NCBI GenBank assembly: GCA_902767385.1
Contig: CACXHA010000011.1
Coordinates: 1-5,241 of the forward strand
DNA length: 5,241 bases
Reading direction: 5' to 3'
Origin: an uncultured Elusimicrobium sp.
Lineage (GTDB): Bacteria > Elusimicrobiota > Elusimicrobia > Elusimicrobiales > Elusimicrobiaceae
The notes beneath the pieces were generated by a model that saw nothing but the letters and a program-made list of their open reading frames with translations, was not told the origin of the DNA and made no database searches. Both the position numbers and the translations under genes were made by a program. Every line of letters begins with the position of its first letter. The stretch's first letter is position 1. Shown here one piece after another: positions 1 to 5,241 of this stretch.

Positions 1-1
1 C

Positions 2-1720
2 GCTTTGCGCGGCGGCGTTATTTTAAATGTAACCGCCCTTAACCGCATTTTACAAATTGACACGCAAGCCGGTTTTGCCGTCGTACAACCCGGGGTAATC
101 ACCGGCGATTTACAAGCCGCTCTTGCGCCGCTAGGTTATTTCTATGCGCCCGATCCGGCCAGCGCGTTTTCCTGCACGATAGGCGGAAATTTAGCACAAA
201 ATGCTAGTGGAGCAAGGTGTATGAAATACGGCGGTACGCTTAACCACGTCTTACAAGCGCAAGTAGTCCTTGCCGACGGAACAGAAGTTTCTTTATCCCG
301 CACGCAAGGCGGCCCGGACTTAATCGGCCTTTTAGCCGGAAGTGAAGGGACCCTGGGCATTTTTACGCAACTTACCGTTAAAATTTTACCGATTCCCAAA
401 CATATCCAAACCTTTTTAGTTACGTTCCCATCGTTAGCGCAAAGTATCCAGGCCGTTAGTGCGCTGGCGGCGCATGGTATTATTCCGCGTTGCGTGGAAG
501 CCATGGACAAAACTACACTGCGCGCTGTGGAAGATTTTTCTCATGCGGGTTATCCTACCGACGTTGAAGCATTGCTGATTTTGGAACTGGACGGCACCCC
601 GGCGCAAATCAAAAAAGAAAGTCTGGCGCTGGAAAAAATTTGCCGGGAACATAGTGCCCAAAAATTGATCCTGGCCAAAACCGAACAAGAGCGCCAACAA
701 CTTTGGCAAGGCCGGCGAAGTGCCTACGCCGCTATGTCGCGTTTATCCCCTAACGTCATGGTGGGGGACGGTACCGTTCCGCGTAGCCAATTACCGGCCG
801 CGCTCAGCCGCGTGCAACAAATTTTACAAAACGCTCCCTTACAAGCCGGTTTATTATTTCACGCCGGAGACGGCAATTTTCATCCACATATTTTATTTGA
901 CCAACGCAACAATTTTCAAACACGTACAGCCTCACAACTGCTGCAACAAATTTTAAAAGTATGCGTGCAAGAGCAAGGCTCTATTTCCGGAGAACATGGT
1001 GTAGGCGTGGAAAAACGCGCATTAATGGCCTACCAATACGACGGTGGCACTCTTACTGCCATGGCCCGCATTAAGCACGCGCTGGACCCGCAGCATTTGG
1101 CCAATCCGCTTAAAATTTTACCGCAGCACTTTTTGGAAAAAGCCCGCCTTTCGGTTTTGTTATCCGCCCAAGAAGAAGTCTTGCAGCAACAACTGCGCAC
1201 GTGGAAAAAAGAGCATACTTCTTTTGTGATCGTCGGGCAAAACAGTAAACTTAAAACCACAGCGCAAAACATTTTATCTTCCCGCTCTTTAGATCAACTT
1301 CTTGAAATTGATACCGCCAACTATACCGTAACGACACAAGCCGGCATTGAATTAACCACCCTTTGCGCGGCTCTTAAAAAAGCCAAATTATATAGTATCT
1401 TGCCCGATACCAAAGGCACGTTAGGCGGTTTATTTTGCGCAGGTATTTTGCCTTCTTTTTATGCCCACGTGCTGGGCATACGGGCGCTGCTGCCGGACGG
1501 TACTGCCGTCTCTTACGGCGGAAAATTTATGAAAAACGCCGCCGGTTATCCGCTGACCCGCCTATGGGCCGGTTCTCAAGGAACTTTTGGGTTAGTTACA
1601 CAACTTACTTTCCAAGTATTTGCCCAAAAACAAAAACCTGTTGCTTGCTTGCCCTTTCAACCGGCCGCGCCCAATGAAATTTGGACACGTTTGCAACGTA
1701 CTTTACAAGGAGTATCGTAA
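2..1720 (+). CDS. GlcD-GlcE fusion: FAD-dependent glycolate/2-hydroxyacid oxidase (5' partial)
   Basis: The protein is predicted to oxidise glycolate, D-lactate or a related 2-hydroxyacid with FAD and pass electrons to the Fe-S subunit encoded next. The reading frame is open to the left edge. Compared with E. coli GlcD as I remember it, about 95 N-terminal residues, including the first part of the FAD-binding domain, lie outside the window. Counting from the TTG at position 5, residues 1-375 are GlcD-like: IGGNLAQNASG and GSEGTLG of the FAD domain, EDFSHAGYP, LWQGRR with the probable carboxylate-binding arginine, DGTVPR, then HAGDGNFH (H286, H293) and GEHG (E330, H331), which form the metal site in this family. 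Residues about 385-571 are a second FAD_binding_4 domain resembling GlcE, with FVIVGQNSK (407-415) and GGKFMKNAAGY (505-515). The roughly 150-residue GlcE cap domain is absent. The TAA overlaps the next start codon. The family call is firm; the exact substrate is not known. Confidence 0.9.
   Translation, partial: ALRGGVILNVTALNRILQIDTQAGFAVVQPGVITGDLQAALAPLGYFYAPDPASAFSCTIGGNLAQNASGARCMKYGGTLNHVLQAQVVLADGTEVSLSRTQGGPDLIGLLAGSEGTLGIFTQLTVKILPIPKHIQTFLVTFPSLAQSIQAVSALAAHGIIPRCVEAMDKTTLRAVEDFSHAGYPTDVEALLILELDGTPAQIKKESLALEKICREHSAQKLILAKTEQERQQLWQGRRSAYAAMSRLSPNVMVGDGTVPRSQLPAALSRVQQILQNAPLQAGLLFHAGDGNFHPHILFDQRNNFQTRTASQLLQQILKVCVQEQGSISGEHGVGVEKRALMAYQYDGGTLTAMARIKHALDPQHLANPLKILPQHFLEKARLSVLLSAQEEVLQQQLRTWKKEHTSFVIVGQNSKLKTTAQNILSSRSLDQLLEIDTANYTVTTQAGIELTTLCAALKKAKLYSILPDTKGTLGGLFCAGILPSFYAHVLGIRALLPDGTAVSYGGKFMKNAAGYPLTRLWAGSQGTFGLVTQLTFQVFAQKQKPVACLPFQPAAPNEIWTRLQRTLQGVS
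1707..1712 (+). promoter_or_regulatory. Shine-Dalgarno for the GlcF-like gene
   Basis: AAGGAG lies 7 bases upstream of the ATG at 1720-1722. That ATG overlaps the TAA (1718-1720) of the upstream gene as TAATG. This fixes the start of the Fe-S subunit and excludes the upstream in-frame TTG at 1681, which would sit inside the preceding gene. The overlap implies translational coupling. Confidence 0.85.
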
Positions 1721-2967
1721 TGACCTCCCGCGCTAAAAACCTGACGCATTTGCATACCACTCTGGGCGTGCGCAGTTTGTACGATTCGGTTTGTTTTTGC
1801 AATCGTTGCGGCTTGTGTGCTTCGGCATGCCCGGCTTATCAAGAAAACCCGCTGGAGCCAAACTCCCCTCGCGGGCGCAACCAAGCCATGCGCTTGTTTT
1901 TAGAAGGAAAATTAAAAGGCAAAAAGCACCGCGCCGCACTGCGTGCGCTATTAACTTCGTGCTCGTTATGTGGTAAATGCGTCCAGGTTTGCCCCGGCCA
2001 AATTCCCACGCCGGCACACATGTTGGAATTTCGCCGTTTGTTAAATGCCCCATTATTACCCGGCTCTTTGTTCTATTTACTGCGTTTGCGGGAAACTTCG
2101 CCGCGCTTATTTAATTTTATAGTACGCACCGGTTTATGGATAAACCGTCTAAAAATACTTTCTTTATTTGCGGCACTTCCCGGCCTTAGTTGGCTGAAAC
2201 ATACCTGTGAAATTTTACCCAAGCAAACTCCTAAACCTTTTAATGCCCCTTTACAAACGCGCCCCAATTTTATTTATTTACCCTCATTAGAAGCGGAATT
2301 TTTCTTGCCCGAAATGGCGTATAGTGCGTATCATATGGCTGCTAAAAAACATCGGGTTGCTGTTTGGAAAAACACCGCAAGCGGACTCTTTGAATATCTT
2401 TATGGGGATATTCGCCTAGCCCAAAAAACGGTGCGGCGTTTACTATTACGCCACCAACATACCGGCAACGGCAAATTGCCGCTATTATGTGACAGTATTG
2501 ACGTGTATCACTTTTTAAAACAAGCACCTCAACTTTTTGAGGGGTTCCCCGCCTGGCAACAAAAAGCACAGCATTTTGCGCAACACGTTATTTTTATAAC
2601 TGATATTTTACCCAAACGCTTCAAAACGATTCCTCATTTTGAAAACCCGGTTTTGTTTATGCCCTCTTCTATACTGCAAGGCACTAGCCCCGCTTTAAAA
2701 GCCGCTCCCCAAATTTTACAAACACTTTTTAAGAAAAATTTTGTAGAGTGTGGGTATAAGCAAGCAGGTACGATTGCGGCGGGGTATGGGTTTATACGCG
2801 GATCCCACGCAAACGCCTATCAATTACAAACTGTCCGCACCGTTGCACAAAATCAAGCGCAAGCGGTGTTTGTGCTCAGCGGACTGGCCGCCATGGAATT
2901 GGGTTGTTCGTTGCGTCAGTTTTACCCCAGTGCCCAGGTACGGCATATTGCAGACTTGAACGGGTGA
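1720..2967 (+). CDS. GlcF-like iron-sulfur subunit with degenerate CCG domains
   Basis: This 415-residue protein is the predicted electron-transfer partner of the upstream flavoprotein. Its length is close to E. coli GlcF (about 407). Two ferredoxin-type [4Fe-4S] motifs are intact near the N-terminus: C27-C30-C33-C37-P and C81-C84-C87-C91-P, separated by the family motif SPRGR (49-53). The C-terminal half should hold two cysteine-rich CCG domains. It aligns over its length with GlcF but lacks the cysteines. The YLPGC-type segment reads YLPSLE (from Y186), the first GCCGA reads ASGLF (220-224), the HCPC-type segment reads MPSSIL (314-319) and the second CCGSAG reads AAGYGF (353-358). Only scattered cysteines remain (C163, C257, C344, C396). 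The frame is uninterrupted, so this looks like divergence, not decay. No signal peptide or clear membrane helix is visible. Subunit identity is firm; retention of the usual electron route is uncertain. Confidence 0.88.
   Translation: MTSRAKNLTHLHTTLGVRSLYDSVCFCNRCGLCASACPAYQENPLEPNSPRGRNQAMRLFLEGKLKGKKHRAALRALLTSCSLCGKCVQVCPGQIPTPAHMLEFRRLLNAPLLPGSLFYLLRLRETSPRLFNFIVRTGLWINRLKILSLFAALPGLSWLKHTCEILPKQTPKPFNAPLQTRPNFIYLPSLEAEFFLPEMAYSAYHMAAKKHRVAVWKNTASGLFEYLYGDIRLAQKTVRRLLLRHQHTGNGKLPLLCDSIDVYHFLKQAPQLFEGFPAWQQKAQHFAQHVIFITDILPKRFKTIPHFENPVLFMPSSILQGTSPALKAAPQILQTLFKKNFVECGYKQAGTIAAGYGFIRGSHANAYQLQTVRTVAQNQAQAVFVLSGLAAMELGCSLRQFYPSAQVRHIADLNG
2963..2967 (+). promoter_or_regulatory. Weak ribosome binding site for the HD-GYP gene
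   Basis: GGTGA ends 4 bases before the ATG at 2972 and includes the stop codon of the GlcF-like gene. The weak site and the 4-base gap suggest that translation depends partly on ribosomes finishing the upstream gene. Confidence 0.4.
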
Positions 2968-2971
2968 AAAG

Positions 2972-4219
2972 ATGCAGTACTTTCATGCAAACAACAAATT
3001 AACCGCCGAACAGAAACTAAAACTGTTGGTGGAGTTTGGAACTCGCACGTCGGGTGAAATTCGTTTGGATAAATTACTGGATATTATTGCCCAGCAAATC
3101 ACCGCCATTTTAGATGTGGGCCGCTGCACGATTTACCTAAAAGATGTAGAAAAAAACGAATTATGGTCCAAAATTGCGCAAGGCCGCGGTTTGGAACATA
3201 CCGAAATTCGCGTCCCTTTGGACGGAAATAATGCAGTTTCTATCGTGGCGCGCACCGGCGAGGTTATCAACCTTCCCAATGCCTATGAAGACCCACGTTT
3301 TTCTATGGACGTGGACATGGTAACCGATTTTCGCACCCACACCATGCTTGCCGTACCGCTTAAAAACAATTCGGGCAAAGTATTGGGCGTTTTTCAAGTA
3401 GCCAATAAAGCAGACGGCACCCCTTTTGAAAAAAATGACGAAGGTATTTTAACGCTGTTAGCCACGTTGGCCGGCAGTTCTATTGAAATTGCCAAGTTGT
3501 ACCAAGACGTCCACGTGGCCCAACTGGAAACCATTTACCGTTTGGCTATCACCGCCGAATACCGGGACCAGCAAGACACCCGCGCCCACTTAAAAAACAT
3601 CAGCATTATTTCTTATTTACTCGCACGTGCGTTGGGCATGGGGACCAAAGATTCCGAGCTTATCAAAAACGCCAGTCCGTTACACGACATCGGCAAAGTG
3701 GCTTTGGCGGACCACATTTTGTTAAAGCCCGGCAAACTCACGCCCGAAGAATTTGAAATCATGAAATCCCATACGGTATACGGTGGCCGCATTTTGGAAG
3801 GGGCGCACTCTAAAGTGCTTAAAATTGCCCACAAAATGAGTCTGTATCACCATGAAAAATGGAACGGCAAAGGCTATCCAAACGGCTTAAAAGGGGAAGA
3901 AATTCCGTTAGAGGCACGCATTATTACGGTGGCCGATGTCTTTGACGCGTTGTGTCAATTCCGCGTGTATAAACAAGCGTGGAAGACCGAAGACGCATAC
4001 GAATATATTTTAAGCGAGTCGGGTATTTCGTTTGACCCGCGCATTGTGGCGGCGTTTAAAAAGATATATCCGTCTATCCGCAAATTATATGCTCATATTT
4101 CCGTTAATAAAAAGACGCCTGTTTCCGGCGCTGCCGAAACCCAAGCGGCCTTTGAAAGTACGGACTCTTCCGCACATGATGCCACCTTTCGCAGCATGAT
4201 TGAAAACGACAAAGAATAA
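2972..4219 (+). CDS. GAF domain plus HD-GYP domain protein, predicted cyclic-di-GMP phosphodiesterase
   Basis: This 415-residue soluble protein has a GAF sensor domain at about residues 20-175 and an HD-GYP hydrolase domain at about 190-355. HD-GYP enzymes break down cyclic-di-GMP at a multi-iron site. The expected residues are present: EYRD (196-199), H206, HDIGK (238-242), D247 with LLKPGKLT, H267, YHHEKWNGKGYP (292-303) and DVFDA (322-326). The spacings H206-H238, D239-H267, H267-H293 and H294-D322 match the canonical HD-GYP layout as I recall it. Two departures are visible: the usual EYRDPETGAH reads EYRDQQDTRAH, with one extra residue and D202 in place of Glu, and the usual ALTSxRPY reads ALCQFRVY. 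The tail (about 370-415) is Ser/Ala/Glu-rich and probably disordered. There is no receiver domain or membrane segment, so the input is probably a cytoplasmic ligand of the GAF domain. The gene starts 4 bases after the oxidase genes, suggesting co-transcription. Confidence 0.93.
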   Translation: MQYFHANNKLTAEQKLKLLVEFGTRTSGEIRLDKLLDIIAQQITAILDVGRCTIYLKDVEKNELWSKIAQGRGLEHTEIRVPLDGNNAVSIVARTGEVINLPNAYEDPRFSMDVDMVTDFRTHTMLAVPLKNNSGKVLGVFQVANKADGTPFEKNDEGILTLLATLAGSSIEIAKLYQDVHVAQLETIYRLAITAEYRDQQDTRAHLKNISIISYLLARALGMGTKDSELIKNASPLHDIGKVALADHILLKPGKLTPEEFEIMKSHTVYGGRILEGAHSKVLKIAHKMSLYHHEKWNGKGYPNGLKGEEIPLEARIITVADVFDALCQFRVYKQAWKTEDAYEYILSESGISFDPRIVAAFKKIYPSIRKLYAHISVNKKTPVSGAAETQAAFESTDSSAHDATFRSMIENDKE

Positions 4220-4235
4220 TCTTTCCCACCCAAGA

Positions 4236-4263
4236 AAAAACCCACCCTTTCGGGTGGGTTTTT
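4236..4263. terminator. Rho-independent terminator of the oxidase/HD-GYP operon, probably bidirectional
   Basis: AAAAACCCACCC pairs with GGGTGGGTTTTT around a TTTC loop, forming a 12-bp stem that starts 16 bases after the HD-GYP stop codon. The T-run serves the + strand. The A-run on the left side (4235-4240) supplies a T-run on the - strand, so leftward transcripts would also stop here. Confidence 0.92.
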
Positions 4264-4480
4264 CTTTGCTTGCTTTCAAACTAAATAGGCACAGTTCTGG
4301 GAGCAACCGACGTAGTTTTGCCGTCCGCAACATCAACGCAACACGCCTTCAGTAGGCTGATTTGTCAGATTTGAGATAGATTTGCACCGTTAAGTTGCTC
4401 GAAGCTGTACTGATGACAGGTACTGCAAGCGGCAAGTCGGCGCAAAGATGCTCAAATGTGGCAAATAGTTGCCCGGAAAA

Positions 4481-4521
4481 CGAGTAGGGTTCAAACTATG
4501 ATAATAGTTGAACCCTACCCG
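4481..4521. repeat. Long imperfect inverted repeat (hairpin) with GATA loop
   Basis: GTAGGGTTCAA (4484-4494) pairs perfectly with TTGAACCCTAC (4508-4518). Past one bulged A (4495), CTAT pairs with ATAG around the loop GATA (4500-4503). Outside the perfect stem, CG at 4481-4482 pairs with CG at 4520-4521 across one mismatch. It lacks a good T-run on the + strand. On the - strand it is followed by CGTTTT, a poor terminator tail. Confidence 0.8.
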
Positions 4522-4525
4522 CTAA

Positions 4526-4548
4526 AACGAAACTTCACCGGAGTCGTT
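4526..4548. repeat. Small bulged hairpin
   Basis: AACGA (4526-4530) pairs with TCGTT (4544-4548). After two bulged A residues, CTTC (4533-4536) pairs with GGAG (4540-4543), with one U-G pair if read as + strand RNA, closing a 3-base loop. It sits 4 bases after the larger hairpin and looks like part of the same element. Confidence 0.5.
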
Positions 4549-4560
4549 AATTCATAGAAA

Positions 4561-4584
4561 AGGCCCACCCAAAAGGGTGGGCCT
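4561..4584 (-). terminator. Terminator hairpin of rplA
   Basis: AGGCCCACCC and GGGTGGGCCT form a perfect 10-bp stem around a 4-base loop, 18 bases past the rplA stop codon on the - strand. The tail read on that strand is TTTCTATG, a short and interrupted T-run, so termination may be incomplete. There is no T-run on the + strand side. Confidence 0.8.
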
Positions 4585-4602
4585 ATCTGCAAAAGAGAGT
4601 TG

Positions 4603-5241
4603 TTATTTGTTGTTTACAAACACCCCGGGCCCCATGGTAGAGCTGACCGAGATGCTCTGCACATAAACCCCTTTAGACGTGCTGGGTTTAATGCGCACAA
4701 TAGTTTCTAACACAGCTTTTGCGTTTTCTGCCAATTTGGCGGCGTCAAACGACGCTTTGCCGATAATGGCATGTACGATTCCGTAAGAATCGGCCTTGAA
4801 CTCAATACGACCGGCTTTTAAAGCTTTAATCGTGTTGGCAAGGTCAAACGTTACGGTGCCGGATTTCGGGTTGGGCATTAAGCCGCGCGGACCCAAGATT
4901 TTAGCGGCTTTGGCTAAATCTTTCATGGTGTCCGGCGTGGCAACAAGCACATCAAAGTCAATTTTTCCTTTGAGCACTTCTTCCACAATATCTTCGCATC
5001 CTACTTTATCGGCGCCGGCTTTTTGCGCTTCTTGCGCATGTTCGCCTTTGGCGATAACAGCAATGCGTTTGGTTTTACCCGTACCGTGCGGCAAAGCTAC
5101 CGTGGAGCGGACCTGTTGGTCGGCTTTTTTAGTATCAATGCCCAGCTTTACGTGCAGTTCCACCGTTTCGTCGAATTTGGCTTTGGCATTATCTTTTACG
5201 ATTTGCACGCCTTCTTCTACGGTGTACACTTTCTTTTTATC
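4603..5241 (-). CDS. rplA: 50S ribosomal protein L1 (5' partial)
   Basis: L1 binds 23S rRNA at the L1 stalk and helps release deacylated tRNA from the E site; in many bacteria it also represses its own operon. The frame is open to the right edge. The residues before VYTVEEGV read DKKK, matching the usual lead-in to this L1 segment, so the apparent GTG at 5229 is an internal valine and about 20-25 N-terminal residues are outside the window. Family signatures are clear: KFDETVELHVKLGID, RSTVALPHGTGK, the near-invariant LGPRGLMPNPKSGTV, GIVHAIIGKASF, and the C-terminal KGVYVQSISVSSTMGPGV. The protein ends in NNK, the usual place for L1. A hairpin terminator follows directly. No L10 gene lies downstream, so L1 ends its transcription unit here. 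Confidence 0.98.
   Translation of the reverse strand, partial: DKKKVYTVEEGVQIVKDNAKAKFDETVELHVKLGIDTKKADQQVRSTVALPHGTGKTKRIAVIAKGEHAQEAQKAGADKVGCEDIVEEVLKGKIDFDVLVATPDTMKDLAKAAKILGPRGLMPNPKSGTVTFDLANTIKALKAGRIEFKADSYGIVHAIIGKASFDAAKLAENAKAVLETIVRIKPSTSKGVYVQSISVSSTMGPGVFVNNK

Larger units (their letters stand above)
4264..4560. other. Non-coding spacer with several potential helices (possible structured RNA or small palindromic element)
   Basis: No reading frame here has a credible start, length or family resemblance. Folding by eye gives a long-range helix in which 4291-4297 pairs with 4401-4408 (one bulged G) and 4301-4307 pairs with 4394-4400: 14 bp with a 3-base bulge between halves. Inside it, 4335-4341 can pair with 4382-4391 around a 3-base bulge, and CTGA/TCAG forms a small hairpin at 4357-4368. 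Further right are GGCAA/TTGCC (4460-4473), a strong hairpin at 4481-4521 and a bulged hairpin at 4526-4548. I looked for signatures of tmRNA, RNase P RNA, SRP RNA, 6S RNA and cyclic-di-GMP riboswitches and recognised none. No good promoter is visible on either strand. The strand of any RNA is undecided: a U-G pair at 4535/4541 slightly favours +, while the T-run of the 4236-4263 terminator would suit a - strand transcript. Confidence 0.4.

Noticed and set aside
1681..1719. Upstream TTG as an alternative start for the Fe-S subunit
   Set aside because: It lies inside the preceding gene with no Shine-Dalgarno, whereas the ATG at 1720 has AAGGAG at ideal spacing.
818..2720. Recurrent CAAATTTTA-type strings in the oxidase genes
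   Set aside because: They reflect repeated use of the codons CAA, ATT and TTA for Gln-Ile-Leu in helices, not a dispersed repeat.
4085..4336. 83-residue - strand reading frame starting in the spacer
   Set aside because: It runs through the operon terminator and antisense to the end of the HD-GYP gene, has no ribosome binding site and no recognisable family.
4359..4384. Three GATTTG copies as an operator or small repeat array
   Set aside because: The copies are only 6 bases long with unequal spacing (9 and 11 bases), and no promoter is adjacent.
4431..4450. CGCAAAG in the spacer considered as part of a cyclic-di-GMP (GEMM) riboswitch, given the HD-GYP neighbour
   Set aside because: The other conserved GEMM blocks and the tetraloop-receptor hairpin are missing, and the site is downstream of the operon, not in its leader.
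4349..4495. Continuous - strand frame of about 47 codons in the spacer, ending in TGA at 4351-4349
   Set aside because: It lacks an ATG and any ribosome binding site, overlaps the hairpin, and resembles no protein I know; the length is within chance expectation.
4497..4505. TATGATAAT as a -10 promoter element
   Set aside because: It falls in the top of the hairpin and no reasonable -35 sequence lies 16-18 bases upstream.
4487..4515. GGGTTCAA...TTGAACCC considered as a tRNA T-arm
   Set aside because: The stem is far too long, and no acceptor, D or anticodon arms lie around it on either strand.

Overview
The window is a bacterial chromosomal segment of moderate GC content. It carries three tightly packed genes on the + strand, a roughly 300-base non-coding spacer, and the 3' part of a ribosomal protein gene on the - strand. 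The lineage cannot be fixed from the sequence. The mix of a strongly conserved L1 protein with divergent housekeeping enzymes would fit an under-studied phylum; Elusimicrobiota is only a weak impression.

Positions 2-4219 look like one operon. The first gene enters from the left edge. It is a single-chain fusion of a GlcD-like flavin 2-hydroxyacid oxidase to a shortened GlcE-like FAD domain. Its stop codon overlaps the start of a GlcF-like iron-sulfur subunit (TAATG, with an AAGGAG Shine-Dalgarno just upstream). Four bases after that gene ends, a GAF plus HD-GYP protein begins, a predicted cyclic-di-GMP phosphodiesterase. A strong terminator hairpin closes the unit at 4236-4263. No operon promoter is inside the window.

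The first two genes together contain all three parts of a glycolate oxidase (GlcD, GlcE, GlcF), but in altered form. The GlcD metal-site and carboxylate-site motifs are intact. The GlcE half stops after its FAD-binding domain. The GlcF subunit keeps both [4Fe-4S] motifs but has lost every cysteine of its two C-terminal CCG domains. I infer electron flow from a 2-hydroxyacid through FAD to the two ferredoxin-type clusters, with an acceptor that need not be the usual one. The HD-GYP gene, probably co-transcribed, hints at a link between this redox activity and second-messenger signalling, but nothing in the sequence proves a functional connection.

Positions 4264-4560 have no convincing gene. 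They hold a set of potential helices: a long-range 14-bp pairing, an imperfect hairpin of about 17 bp with a GATA loop, and a smaller bulged hairpin. This could be an unrecognised structured RNA or a small palindromic element. To the right, rplA (ribosomal protein L1) runs leftward from beyond the right edge and ends in its own hairpin at 4561-4584. The usual downstream rplJ-rplL-rpoBC genes do not follow it here.
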